Shown here: positions 31,338 to 43,432 of the stretch, piece after piece | Layout: every line of letters begins with the position of its first letter | Position numbering within the stretch: the stretch's first letter is position 1 | Source: Dimorphilus gyrociliatus | Taxonomy: Eukaryota; Annelida; Polychaeta; Dinophilidae | Direction of reading: 5' to 3' | Assembly: GCA_904063045.1 (NCBI GenBank) | Contig: CAJFCJ010000035.1 | Location: 124,001-188,000 of the forward strand | Length of the DNA stretch: 64,000 nucleotides | Translations under genes and position numbers: made by a program | Notes under the pieces: model-generated | Databases searched by the model: none | What the model was told of the DNA's origin: nothing | Seen by the model: only the letters and a program-made list of their open reading frames with translations

Positions 31338-32295
31338 TGAACACATTTAGGCAGTTCATAGGTACTGAATACATAAGCTTATAACCAGGCTCACGAATTC
31401 ATAAACACAATACACGAAATTGTTACATTTCATTCATTGATGGAAAGCAATATTGAAAGAGTATTATATAGTACTCTACACGCCTAAAACTACAACATAC
31501 ACTATTTAAACTTAGTTGTAAAAGTATTTTCCAACTTAGATGTTAACCCTAATTATTATACACATCATATTTAATGAATATTAATTATATCTTCCACTAT
31601 TCTATTTATATTTGGAGTTTTTAGATTATTGTCACTTTTGAACAGTATTGTATGCACAATACTATATTAGATGATTAAGTTTAATACTTTTATCCTACCA
31701 GTTCTTTACACAGAAACATATTATCTTACACAAACAATTATTATTAATAATTTGTTGTATATTAAAATGGCATCAAGTTGACATTTTCCTATTTTTGTGT
31801 TTTGGAATCAATCCAACTTCTATTAATAATTGTTACATCTTAGGCAACTTTCTGACCTACTAAAATAGGGAGCAAAAGTTCTCCAAGATAAAGAAAAAGT
31901 AACAAACATGGAAGTATATTTGAATCTTTCCCTTTATCCAAATTGTTACATTTGTTTGTGTGAATATTTGTGATCTGTGAACTGTCAACTATTGAAAAAG
32001 TATATAAACCCTACGAATTCAACAGTAGGTAGTTCAGTTCTCTAACCATTAACTGGTTGTTTAAACTTGCTTGTTTAGAACTAGAAACTCATTTACTCAA
32101 ATACATATTCTTTGAACGAAATACTGGTGTTTGTTGGTTAATTTTTACTGGAATTGCATTTATTAAGACTACTTGTGGACAAACTTGAAAGGTTCTATTT
32201 GTTTGAGTACTTTGGCACATTGGTAGATGATTGGAGAGGACAAATTTGATTGTGATGAGCTAGGACTTCCTACAATTACAATACAACAAAGTACA
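31338..32295 (+). mobile_element. LTR family B, solo, + orientation
   Basis: Reverse complement of the 62652-63604 LTR, from a mutated start (TGAACACATTTAGGCAG) to CAACAAAGTACA. It retains TATA-type AGTATATAAACCC near 32000 and the ATGATTGGAGAGG start of Gag near 32229. No internal element follows; LTR A sequence starts right after it. Confidence 0.85.
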
Positions 32296-32525
32296 TAGAC
32301 TGCTCAGCAACTGTAGAGTGATGATTGGATATAAGAGGCAAACTTCAAAGTATATAAATCCTCACTGTTTCATTCCAATCATCACAACCTGAGCTAACCC
32401 TCTACAAGGATCACTTGGAAACAACCTCCACTGGAATAAGGCTTCTACTCCTCAATTTGTTTAAAGGTTTGAATAGAACCAGTACTGTTGTAACTTGTAG
32501 ACACCTAAATTGGCCAAGCAAGAGC
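32296..32525 (+). repeat. LTR A fragment with internal deletion
   Basis: Resembles the second half of LTR A (GTGATGATTGGAT, GTATATAAATCC, GGAAACAACCTCCACTGGAA) and ends AGAGCAGTACA. The stretch around AATAAACC is missing. Confidence 0.75.
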
Positions 32526-32872
32526 AGTACAATACTATGTTAGGGATAAATTAAAGTTTAGTACTCTTGTAATTCTTGTTGTGTCTGTTCAAAAAGAGCA
32601 AAAACCTAAAACTGTAATACTTGAAAATAACAATAGTCAGCCTGTTTAATCTAGTTATCGGATAAACAACCAATGACGTTGACCACCTTCTGTTCAAAAA
32701 TCAAAACAGATATGAAATTTCAAATATTTTCCACTTTTGAAGAGTTTAATGAATTGTTTGATCATCATGGCACTCTGCCAATATCAAACAAAAGTAAAAT
32801 TTAACTTATTTATAGATAAATAATCCTTTACATTTGAATTTCACAGAGTTCAAATCTATTTTCCGTTTCATT

Positions 32873-33160
32873 TCATAAAAAAGCAACAACTGCTCTTGCT
32901 GTGTTACTACATCGGAATTTTAATTTCTTAATTTCTTTACATAGTGTCATTTGAGTGACTCCCCTCTCTTCATAAACAGCAGCTTTAAGAGTATCATTAA
33001 ATCTACTTTTCAGAATACCTCTGTATTGAATACGAATTGAAATGGAAGACAATTGAAATTGTATGCAAGAATGTTCATCATTATCCAATAAAAGAAGAGC
33101 ATTCTTAAAGCATCCATTCCATGATAAAAATTCAATAGCAAGTGGACTAGCACACACCAA
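32873..33160 (-). CDS. Hypothetical protein fragment
   Basis: A 95-codon reverse-strand ORF with no recognised domain. It contains CIQFQLSSISIRIQYRG, loosely like the ORF at 2-363. The start is uncertain; it may be an exon. No neighbouring exon is obvious. Confidence 0.3.
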   Translation of the reverse strand: MVCASPLAIEFLSWNGCFKNALLLLDNDEHSCIQFQLSSISIRIQYRGILKSRFNDTLKAAVYEERGVTQMTLCKEIKKLKFRCSNTARAVVAFL

Positions 33161-33164
33161 AGGG

Positions 33165-33850
33165 TCTATTTAGTGTTTTGCAAATTCATTTAATTTAAAC
33201 TCTTTTATAAACACCATCACCTTTGATAGAGACAATTAACATATAAACTAGTAGAATATTTCTGAATATCCACAAATGTTTCATCCTTTAGTGAGATATA
33301 TTGATATTCATAAACAAATGAGTATTTGACTTTATTTCGTTGCTATTAAAGAGAGAGAATTGAAAGGAATAAAGGCATCTCTCCCTGTTGAATAATGAAA
33401 TAAATGGTCAATACACCCTTTAATAAATTCATAGAATCAGAATTTGATATCTCTGTTTTAAATCATGTATAACATTCCTCTGTTTAAAGTTATTTCAGGA
33501 TTGTTTAAGTACAATTTTATTGGATATCAGTTTAAGAAAGTGACTTTTACCTTTTAGGGAATGTATTACATTGGTTAAGGTTAAATAATAGACTTGTGGC
33601 CATTTTCTTTCGCGTCCTGAGTAATAGTCCTATGAAATATTAAAAGAATCAGCTATTCTTATCTTTGCATTTAATTTTTATGCCTTTATTTTGTCTTTGC
33701 TTCTCCCCCCTCCCTCGCACACACACGCACACGCACTCGCTGTCTCTCTTTAATTCTCTAAGTAACACGATTGACTAGTAGAGTATGTGTGAAAACCCTT
33801 GAACTCTTAAGCATTTGAGCATCATTGATTACCATTGCATCTGTACATTA
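33165..33850. other. No gene seen
   Basis: AT-rich intergenic DNA with a CA/CG-rich microsatellite (about 33716-33744, CACACACGCACACGCACTCGC). Confidence 0.5.
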
Positions 33851-33854
33851 AAAA

Positions 33855-34817
33855 TTGCTTAATGTTCTCTGCAATAATAATCCTAATCTATTGTACTGTG
33901 AAATATCTCTCTTGGTGTATTGCTTTACAATGCCTCTATTTCTATTATGTAGTATTTTTGGTAATTCTTTAGCATTTGCAGTACTCAGTAGAAGAAAAAA
34001 AATCACACCAATTGTAACTTACCTAACTGTTTTGGCAGTAGCAGACGTTTTAACAGTGAGTTTTGGAGCTCTAGAAACATTTATAAGAGGTTTAACAAAC
34101 GATACAGTCTATTTGAGATTTTATGTGAATCGCTTTGGATTTACTGAACCATATTATATTGCTTCATATGTTTCAGGTTGGATGATTGTATGCATTGCAG
34201 TTGATAGGATGGTTGCAGTTACATTCCCATATTTTAGAAGAACAGTAAGATGCTCTAAAATTGTTGTCTTCGTTATTATTTTATTGACAGTATTGGTGTT
34301 CGTTTGCTTCAAAATAACTGAACCAGTTATTGATAATTTTTGAAGAAAGAGATGCCACTACAATAAACGCAATGACTATATAACTACAAATAGATATTGG
34401 TGTGTAGTTGATGCTCTTGTCTGCTCAATACTACCAAATCTCGCCATTATACCATCTACAATTGTTAATATACATAAATTAGACGCTCAATGGAAAGTGA
34501 GACAACATCTTCTTTCTTCCAATAAATCGAGCAAGGCTCTTGTTTGTACTTTAAATATTGGTGTTGAACGAAAATTAGGTCAATGCGAGAAAACGACGCC
34601 ATATAGAAAAGTTAACATTATGTTAATAAGTGTTTGCACTATTTACGCAACATGTACAATCGTATTCTGCCTATTTGAAATTCTCGAGTATACTCTCAGC
34701 GCTAAATACAAACCATTTATGCGATTAGGTACATTGGTTGGTGAGAATCTACTATTCCTTAATCATTCCATAAATTGGCTTGTCTATTGTATAACTGATC
34801 CAATTTTACAATATTGA
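33855..34817 (+). pseudogene. Rhodopsin-type 7TM receptor, one in-frame TGA
   Basis: One reading frame is open from a stop at 33849 to TGA 34815 except for a single TGA at 34341-34343. Class A GPCR features: GNSLAF in TM1, LAVADVL in TM2, VDRMVAV after TM3 (variant of DRY), a conserved Cys in the second extracellular loop (RKRCHY), and TDPILQY closing TM7 (DPxxY variant of NPxxY). It looks like a peptide-receptor relative. The TGA falls between TM4 and TM5. The only early ATG (33930) lies inside TM1, so an upstream exon may exist. It is either a very young pseudogene or a sequence error. Confidence 0.7.
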
Positions 34818-35585
34818 TTTATTGTTACTATATATATTTTTAAGCTCAGTTCTTTTTCAAATCTTTATTAGTTTATTATGACCTATTTAATTTTTGATTT
34901 TTTGGTATGGTTGCCAATATTTCTTTATTATTTAATGGTTTTATTGCCTCTTTAAAAGTGTATATTCTATCATAGAAAGTTCCCGGAAAATATATGATAT
35001 TATTGCATTTGGGAGAAACTGTAAGCCTATGATATGTTTTGGTATTTTAATCATATTTCGAAGAGAATACTTTTGGCTTAATTGTAACTGGGAATTTGAG
35101 TTTAATTATCGTTATTTGTCAACTTTATTAATATAATGCGTAAAAGTTTATACCAATAATTATTATGATAGAATAATTTTTGGCTCTGATCAAAGAATTA
35201 AGAAAGAAGCTTCAAGTGAGGCACAATGTTTTGGGCATAAATGCCTTAAAGTGGGCCAAAATGTCTCCAAATTGGACGAAATGTTCTGACCCCATTATTT
35301 TGTAGGATAGATGACTTGTGAAACGTTGGGGAAAATTATAGAAATATGCCTTTGTTTTAATCATGAGAGTTTCACTGTTTTGACTGCTATTAAGTAATTG
35401 TTACACAAATCATGACTATCACAAATACTCATTCTATTTTATTTATACATTTTCTAAATAGTTTATAGAGCATTGGAATTCTGACAGACAAATTGTTTCA
35501 ACTTATTAGTCAAACTGAAGTATCATATACAAATGAGAGAGCTGACAAGATGAAATAAAAACCAACTTTAGGTTGACCTGGATAT
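34818..35585. other. No gene seen
   Basis: AT-rich DNA downstream of the receptor. No ORF or repeat is supported. Confidence 0.5.
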
Positions 35586-35589
35586 CTCT

Positions 35590-36180
35590 AGGTCATCTCT
35601 TCAGTACAAGAAGGGAAGACCATCAAAATTAAACAAAAGAACAAAATCCCTTATCAGAAGAGAATGTGCAAGACTTCAAGGAAGAAAAGAGTTAGCAAAA
35701 TTGAGACTTGAACGTCTCAAAAACAACCATCCAGAGGATTCTAAATGAATAGGGATCAAGCTGTCTAGCTATTTCAAAAGCTTGTCCTCTATCAGCAAGT
35801 GCTAAAAGTACTAGAATATCTGTAGTAGGTGGATGGGTTCAACAGCAAACTAATAACAATAAAGTCATCTTCATTGATGAATCTAGATTTTCCCTAGGTG
35901 GCCCAGACCACCTACTAACATAGCAGTTAGATGACAGAGCAAGACTGTCTAGGGATAGGCTTCCTGTTGGTTGAGGAGGAGGGATGATACGGGGGTGTAT
36001 ATCCTCAGATCGTGAAGTTTTCATCCAAAGACTTCCCTCTTACATCTCTGGAGAATTTTACACGAAATTCATTCAAGGAAAAAATTTTTTTTAATTGTTG
36101 AGGGAAAATTTTGGTGAAGACTTCATCTGGCAGCAGGATAGTGCACTTGTTTTTCATGTTTTGAACTGCAGTTACAGTTA
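35590..36180 (+). pseudogene. Tc1/mariner-like transposase remnant
   Basis: Frames must be changed several times, but the order fits: a DNA-binding end (KKGRPSKLNKRTKSLIRREC near 35609), FIDESRFSLGGPDH near 35865 (catalytic Asp region), a GGGMIRGCIS-like block near 35970, and DFIWQQDSALVFHV near 36120 (second Asp region). The third catalytic residue is not found. Many stops show an old copy. Confidence 0.65.
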
Positions 36181-36199
36181 AAGATTTTTGCAATCTTTC

Positions 36200-37100
36200 G
36201 AATTCTTAGTTCTGGTCTTGCTAAATTGTCAAAAATTTAAATTTGGACTTCTTTGGATAAATGACGCATATTTAAATAAATACAAAAGAAATCGCAGGTT
36301 CTACATTCTTATTAGAACAAGAGAACAATTTTTATAGGCCAATTATATTTTCGATGACACAACTCCTAATTGTAAGGTCATAGTGACAATGTTACAATTT
36401 ACTTAATAACTTGTGGATAATTGAAGAAATGTTAACATTTTTACTTATTTTAAAGAGACGCCTATGCAGATTTTTATTGCCGGACCTAAGAATATAAAAG
36501 CTGTTGTAAAGGTATTTTCAAGTCTTTTAGCCTCCATCAAAACCTAACCTTCCCTAAGCCATCTAGATGAACATTTTCTCCTGTTAATTGAAGAGTATTT
36601 TCTTGGATGAGCAATCAAGTAAATCTGTTTGTCAATTTTGTGAATAATTGTCATTATACTAATCAATATCTTTTGAATTTTGAATGTTGAACAACAAAAC
36701 TGTTACTGATGTACATTTAAAGACTAATGAAGTTTATACTGAAAATATTTTCAGGATATCCCATTATTTACTCTAGAATCTGAACCAACTCTTAGTATTA
36801 TTTTAATAAATCAGTTTTAATAAAACTTTTATAATATTAAAAAGGTAGAAATTGTCTATTTATGAAATTGATCATTAATAGACTTTTCTCATTGGTTTAG
36901 CTTTTACTTTTTATTAAGGAGATTACAGTAAAGAATTCACTGAAGTGATCAAAGTGAAGGATGGCTTTATTCATTTTTAATTTTTGGTGTGATCACCTTT
37001 TTTATTAGTTTTACCATGTTTCTAATTTATCTACAGTTGTTCTTCATTGTCAAGAGATCAATTACAAGTGGAAGAGTATTAAATCAAAACAAAACAGAAT
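36200..37100. other. No gene seen
   Basis: AT-rich intergenic DNA without a supported feature. Confidence 0.45.
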
Positions 37101-37102
37101 AT

Positions 37103-37556
37103 TCAGTTTAACAAAGGTTTTATTAATTTTTTGAACATCAGCTGTTCAATTTTGTGTTCTTTTGTGCAGACAAGACGAAATACAGGTATTAATTGTAAAA
37201 AGAGAAGAAAACTGTAAGCTACATAATTATAGCCGTAACACATTAAAGCTCGTGTTAACATGTTACCATCTCCAATATTTCTATTCCAAAGGAAATCTGC
37301 TCTTTTCACTTTTGAACAAATGATTAAAAGATTTCTAATCGACATGCATTGTCTCTTTCCTAAATTGCAATTTTGAAAAATGATATTCTTTACATTAAAC
37401 GATGACTTTTCGAGAGCTTTACAAATTTTTGATAATCCATCTCCCATATTCTTATTTCCAGAGAGAATAATAGTTTTAATTTGACAACAATCCAGCAAAA
37501 GATTTCTAATAGAATCGCAATGTTTATCATTTAAATAGCAATTTTGAAAATTGTCT
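37103..37556 (-). pseudogene. RNI-type leucine-rich-repeat protein, N-terminus lost
   Basis: The reverse strand is open from 37556 down to the stop at 37103. It contains two clear repeats: CDSIRNLLLDCCQIKTIILSG and CMSIRNLLIICSKVKRADFLW, each followed by N(K/R)N(M/I)GDG, and the motif NFQNC/FQNCNLG between them. These resemble ribonuclease-inhibitor-like LRRs. The upstream end is cut exactly where a promoter-like repeat (37557-37880) begins, so the N-terminal repeats are missing. The last 40 residues are hydrophobic and unlike LRRs. Confidence 0.6.
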
Positions 37557-37880
37557 TATATACAACCCCTTATCAGTTGTTTGTGCCATTGGTGTCAACA
37601 ACAAGGGTCTAACTCCAGATAAGGGTTGTTCACAACAAACAGGGTCAAGGGTTATCATATTATGCAATAGTGATGTAAACAACAACAACTTTGTGTAGGT
37701 AAACACTTAAGGGTCAATTGTTACATCATATTTATGTAAATAAACACTTGGTGTTGTTGTCAACATGTTTGGTTATGTAATATCTTATCTTTTGCCTATA
37801 AAAGGGCTTGATTCTGGTAGTTGAGTACCATCTACCCTAATACTTCTATGATATGGTAAGTATCATTCATATCATATATA
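37557..37880 (+). promoter_or_regulatory. Promoter-like module, copy 2
   Basis: Very similar to the reverse complement of 51425-51770. It includes the TATA box CTATAAAAGGG (37796-37806), CTTGATTCTGGTAGTT and ATGGTAAGT (start codon plus donor) near 37854. It abuts the truncated LRR gene. Confidence 0.45.
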
Positions 37881-38204
37881 TTAACTATGGTGCATAAGTG
37901 TACAATCACTATAAAACTATTCCAAGAAGAGACTAAAAAAAAGGAATTCTTTCTAATCACATGATTTCATGGAATTTGGACAAAATCTAACAAATTTGAT
38001 TGGAAACTATCCAGATGGAATGCTAGTTTTCAGACTTGAACAGTAATATCATTTATTACAAGTGATTGGTGTTATTAATAAAATGAATGAATCTAAACCC
38101 AAACAACTACTTTAGTGCACACCACCATTTGCTTTTGAAATATACATGGAATTATTTAAAGAAACAGGAATATTATAGAAAATGTATCATAATCTGGTTA
38201 ACAT

Positions 38205-38990
38205 TAATAAATTCAAATCTGATTTCAAGTAAATTATAAACTGGTATACATTTAAAAGTTAATTTTAAATATTTAAACAATTGACACATTTTAAAAATAT
38301 TATCACCTTGCAAAGTTTCTTTTGTATAAACTAAAATTTCTTCAGAATAGGTTATTCCTTCAATAATAAAAAAAAAGTATTCTTTAACATTATAATTATA
38401 ATTTGAGATATTGAATGTTAATTTAATTGGTGTTTGGCCGCATTTATCAATTCTTTCTATACAATAAAAACAAAAGAAACGTATTGGTAAAATGTCTATT
38501 TTTCAGTGTTAGGGTTAGGGTTAGGGTTAACCCTAATGTTATAATATAACCAACCGATAAAAGAGAATTTTGGAATTAAAAGTAGGTCAATCTCATTCAA
38601 ACCATGTAGTTTTTGTGAATACATATAGAGATAATCAATGAGTTCCAGTGGGAATTTCATACAGTAGGTATGAGTATTTTTATACTTTATAGTAATAGAA
38701 TGAACGTTATAACCTCGATTTTCTAGTAAATTTCTCATGACAGTAGTAAACGTAGCAATTGAATTACTGACAACTGCAATATTGAATACTTTTAATAAAG
38801 ACAAACCTAAAAGAATAAAGCTTTGTTTACAAACCAGCCAAACAAATTGAATTGATAAACATTATACCATTAGGAAAGATTCGTAGATTTTCCATAGGTT
38901 CAAACCAAAATGTGTCATTCTTGTAATAAATATCATCAGTTAATGAATTCAATGTAAGAGTGTCCACAGCAGTATTGTTATAGAACATAG
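38205..38990 (-). CDS. Exons of an unrecognised protein
   Basis: Reverse-strand exon-like pieces: about 38990-38850 (contains FWFEPMENLRIFPNG), 38821-38545 (from SLLKVFNIAVV to KFSFIGWLYYNI) after a short GT..AG intron, and about 38460-38205 (CGQTPIKLTFNISNYNYN onward, with two cysteines). They lie downstream of the F-type-lectin-like exons on the same strand and could be its 3' exons or a separate gene. No domain is recognised. A telomere-like repeat sits between the pieces. Confidence 0.35.
38509..38536 (+). repeat. Interstitial telomeric repeat, head-to-head
   Basis: Three TTAGGG units followed directly by TTAACCCTAA, so the strand sense flips. TTAGGG is the common animal telomere unit. 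Confidence 0.85.
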
Positions 38991-39035
38991 CTTTAATTCT
39001 ATTTTTAGAATTTATGGTAATAACTAAATTTAGTT

Positions 39036-40335
39036 TTAAAATAAAAATTGTAAAAGTATAATGTAAATTTTGAATTTGAATACTTTTGCATTACATTTTT
39101 TAGTAGAATTTGAAAAAGTTGAAGACAATGTAAATATAAATAATTCAGATATTTCTAAAATTGATTTAATCTCAGAATTTTGTGAATATTTTAAAACATT
39201 TACAAATTGTCCATTATATAATCCTTTACAAACTATTGTATGACTTTGATAGATAGCTGTTTGCGGTTTACTATTATAATTTCTTATACAGTATTGAATA
39301 TTTGAAGAAAAGCCAGTTTCCTGTAAGGAATTTATTGTAATATACATTTTTTTTAAAATTTTGTAACTTTGCAAATCTGTTATTTTTTTTAAATATTTAA
39401 AAAAAAGAAAAATTTTATAGTAAAATATTTTGATCTACCGAATTTTTCAGTATAGATGACTAAACTGTAAACTATTAGTGACTTTGCCATATCAATTAGA
39501 AGGTATGATTGAATATTTTCAACAGCAACATCTATTATCGAAAGAAATTTTGTTGAATAATTTCTGTCGTATGCATTCTCTTTGAAAAAATTCAAATGTT
39601 GTCCTCCACTTTCAGTTCTTTTAATATCATAAAAATTCAATAAATTGAATTCTAATAGGAAAACAAAAAAGTTTTTTTTTTTTGTACTTTTGAATAATTA
39701 AAAAAGATTTCATTACTTGAATTTCTGAAATATTTTCCAGAGATAATTACATCACAAATTATTAATGATGTATTTGGTGTTGTTAATTCTATTTTAACAA
39801 TTGATCCAACTGTGCTATTTATGTTATAGCAGCTATAATCATCAATATCAACTGAAATTGGCCTGTTTACTTGTCCTTGAAAGTATTTCGAAATTCCTGT
39901 ATTATCATCCAAATCATTGAAAATTGAAATTGTAAACTTTTGTAGTTTCAAATCTAAAAAAGAAAACAAATCAAAATTTGCTTTGAAACACAACCAAACA
40001 ACAAAACTTACATTCCTCATCACTGTCTATATTCAGCAAGCAAATTTCAGTAATTTCATAAACACTAGCCAAATCAATTGACCACCATGACGTACTTTCC
40101 GGTTGTTCAGCAGTTTTTGAACATTTAAAATATTTCTGTTCGAAAGAAAAAACAAAATTTAAAATTTAAAGTTTAAATAAAACAGAAAGGAAACCAACAT
40201 CCTTATCACCAATTTCAATGTGTTCATCATTTGCATATTCTGGTTTATATAGATGATTATTGAAAAATGCAATAGAGCTTTGAAAAGATTGCTTTCCTCT
40301 TGCCAAATTACTTTTTATGATATTTAAATTTGAAT
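39036..40335 (-). CDS. F-type-lectin/discoidin-like extracellular protein, possibly broken
   Basis: Reverse-strand exons 40335-40199, 40135-40012 and 39953 to about 39700 join by short GT..AG introns and read NLARGKQSFQSS, YANDEHIEIGD, TSWWSIDLASVYEITEI and VGSIVKIEL. This is the order seen in fucolectin/F5-8-type-C domains: NLA(R)GK, WWxVDL, then a G..VRI-like strand. Exons 39640-39440 and 39374-39036 appear to hold a second domain of the same fold (YLLIDMAKSLIVYSLVIY; CKGLYNGQFVNVL; SILEISEL). Joining the third and fourth exons does not keep phase with the splice sites I see, so the gene may be disrupted. Upstream exons are not identified. Confidence 0.5.
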
Positions 40336-40769
40336 CTGAAACAAGTAAGATACAAACAATTAAAAAGTAGAAGACAATTTAAAATTTGTACTTAACATGT
40401 CATAATTGTCAGATAAACAAAATGTAACAAATTCATATTTCAGAAGTTAAAATTTCCTTTTTTTCAAGTTTTCACTCAGTTTAAAAGTATGAGATGATAC
40501 TTTTATATTAAATTTTTGTTCAATATCTGTTTTTAATGGAATACAAATAAAAAACAAGATATAAATATTTTATCATTCACTTAAAATGTTCAATTATCTA
40601 CAATTTTTAAAAGTAACCAAGCAAATTGTTAAGTAAATGTGCTGGTCTTCTTTTTATTTGGATATTTTAACATATCAACTATATGGGGAAAACTTTTCAT
40701 GAGCATGATGCATTAAATCAATGGAAGAAAAAGACGCCAACTAAAGATTAGGTGCAGCTTAGGGCTGGG

Positions 40770-40781
40770 TTAGGGTTAGGG
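40770..40781 (+). repeat. Two TTAGGG repeats
   Basis: GGGTTAGGGTTAGGG, a second short interstitial telomeric tract 2.2 kb from the one at 38509. Confidence 0.7.
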
Positions 40782-42282
40782 TAAAAACATGGATTCATGA
40801 ACATTTTCTGTCGTATCCTAGCAAATTACTCATTTCAAAGAAAGTAATTTTCATTACAAAAGAGAAATTTGTAAAAACGTGAAAGAATTATCTTAAAAAA
40901 AATCTATCTAGTCTGGTATAGAAAAATATCATGCAAAATAGATCCTCTATGATCTTGAATCAAAGAGGGCTTCTTCCACCTATAAACACATTTCATCTGC
41001 ACCTGTTGAAAATGGTAAAAATGGCTAAACCAGCTGAGAAACTTTTGAAAATTGTGAACTGTTAACACTACACAATTGAGCAGTTGTTAGCCTATTCAAT
41101 ACACATCTTATATGGAAAAAATACTGGTGTTCAATGTAACCCTTTGGACAAATATCATTTATATTCTTATACTTGTGGATGAATGTACTTTTGTTGTTTT
41201 GTAATTAAAGAAACTTTTGACTCTAACAACAGAAATTGTCCTTTCTAATCATTTACCATTGAAAGACAGACAGTTGCATGACATTTCTAACCCATAATCC
41301 TTAAACTTAAAAAAAAAGAATCAACCAGCTGATGGTTAGAGAACTGAACTTTTCCAATAGTTGACGATTCACAGATAAAATATGCACACAAAGAAATGTA
41401 ACAATGTGGATAAAGGAAAAGTTCAAATATACTTCCATATTTGTTACTTTTTCTTTATCTTGGAGAACTGCTGCTCCCTATTTTTAGTAGGTCAGAAAGT
41501 TGCATAAGATGTAACAATTTTAGGTGTATTGTGTGAATGTATGAGCTTGGTTGTAAGCTTATGAGTACAGCATATGCTAACAGTCTAAATGTGTACAGTC
41601 TAAATATCAATATACCATTATTTCTAACTAAACAATGAACTTGAGGAAAGAAATTCCTATGGTGAAGATAGAACAAACTAGTTGAAAAATGCAGAACCTG
41701 CTAATAGAATAATTAATACAAATAATTCTATAAATTTATTGATAAATATTTGTAAGAGAAATATCAAAATTTACATGACCAGTAGACAGTAGTACAGTGA
41801 TTGCTTAGACTGGAAATTTCTTTAACTGTCACAATGACAACTATTGCTTTTGTTAAAGTAAATTTCTAATTTTATCATTAGTACCTTGCTATAGAAATTC
41901 GAATTAATTGAAAAATTGATTTTCCCTTCTATACAGTTTTTGAATAGTGTCATATTATCAATTAATTGATAAGTAACAAAAAAATTCAGAGAAAGTAATA
42001 TTTTACAGTTTTATTGATCCAATGAATGTACTTAATATAATATTTGTGTTCTCTCTGTAAAATATCATAAAAGATAGTCTTCAACCTGTCAATGTAAAAT
42101 AATCTGAAGACTTTTCTTTTTGTTCATAATTTTTCAAAACTAAAATATTTGCCTATTAAGCCTTACATCTATATAAAATATGAATTACTAGATATTTGGT
42201 GATTCTTGTGGGATGAAAACAAAGATGAAACAGTAATGATATAGTAATAAATGATAAATGATAAAAGAAATAGGAGTATTAC
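40782..42282. other. Intergenic, with a degenerate LTR B copy
   Basis: 41188-41607 resembles LTR B on the reverse strand with a large internal deletion (TGTACTTTTGTTG... and AGCTGATGGTTAGA...CTAAATGTGTACA). 41040-41175 resembles parts of the same LTR in the other sense. Nothing else is seen. Confidence 0.6.
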
Positions 42283-43432
42283 CTTTATCAATTGTGAATT
42301 CAATTGAGTAAATTCTGTTTAGAAATTGTGAATTTCCACAATTTAGTTCAAAACCGACATATACATTTTCATAAAAGACATCCTCAGAGTATACCTATTG
42401 GTATTACAGTTGAAAAAATTTGAATATTAACATTATTATCTATTCAAAAATTCTCTTACTGAAGGATAGTCAGTTTGAGCATAATCATTTGCTATAATAT
42501 GCATATGGTTCTTCTTATGAATAACACTGTAGACATCATCCTTTTCTATAGGCAAAGGCTTCAAGAGAGTTACAGTTTTCTCTGTTAATGCTGTTCCACT
42601 TTCTATTTGAATTATATGGAGCAATTTGAATTTAAGAGGATTGACTTGGTCTGGAACTGGTCTCCAAATTCCAATAAAACCTATTCCAGTTACTTTTCGA
42701 AATATTTTGAAGCTTACTATATATCCAGGGCAAGGGAAACTTGGATGTAAAATTAGATTTAAGTAATCTCCTCCACCATTTGGCCTATTTATAGTAGGTG
42801 AACCAAATGTACTTTTGGTGTTATTACAAACCTTTGGAGGTTCTATTTTAAGTAAACCAAAACTGGTATTATTTCCTGTTGCAATTAATAAAAAAAAAGA
42901 TTTTGCTCACTATTTCCTTCTGCTGAAATTTCAAAGTTTATAGCATAGTATCTAGGATTGCTTAATGAAGGAATTTTCAAAGCTCGACCAATAGGCAGTT
43001 CTTTTGTTTCATAACTCAGAAAAGCTCCCTAAATGTATAAATACATGATATGTCAAAAGATAAAAATAGACAAATGATTAGATATTTACATCATAAAGTA
43101 ACCATAGGATCACTCGCATTTTTGCTGTGTCTGATGTTACTTTTGTGATTTTTCCAATAATCAAATCCAATTGAATAATTTGCTTTCACAAAAATTCGTT
43201 GAGTAACATTAAATACTCGAATTCCTGAAGTTGTTGATCCAGGAATTTTAATTTTGCTCCTACAAATATAGGTCAATGGACTTGAGTATAATCTCTCCCA
43301 TATTCCAACATTCAATGGAAAATTTTTACCCAAACTATCAAAAATGACTGCCTTTATATATCCATCGCAAGGGAATTTAAATCCTACAACTATATTAAGT
43401 GCACCATTTCCACTAATAGTAACTGTAAATAA
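42283..43432 (-). CDS. Protein with two tandem extracellular modules, 5' end lost
   Basis: Reverse-strand exons encode two copies of a roughly 200-residue module. Module 1 (43432-about 42900): FPCDGYIKAVIFDS, VGIWERLYS, GIRVFNVTQRIFV, then NPRYYAINFEIS. Module 2 (about 42870-42290): FPCPGYIVSFKIFRK, IGIWRPVPD, KTVTLLKPLPI, then LNRIYSIEFTID. Both have introns at similar places (about 42430-42385 and 43086-43029 between halves). The FPCxGYI...GIW pattern is widespread in animal extracellular proteins and suggests a jelly-roll-like fold. A likely frame problem (TGA) precedes the first donor. Upstream coding sequence is replaced at 43433 by element B2. Confidence 0.5.
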
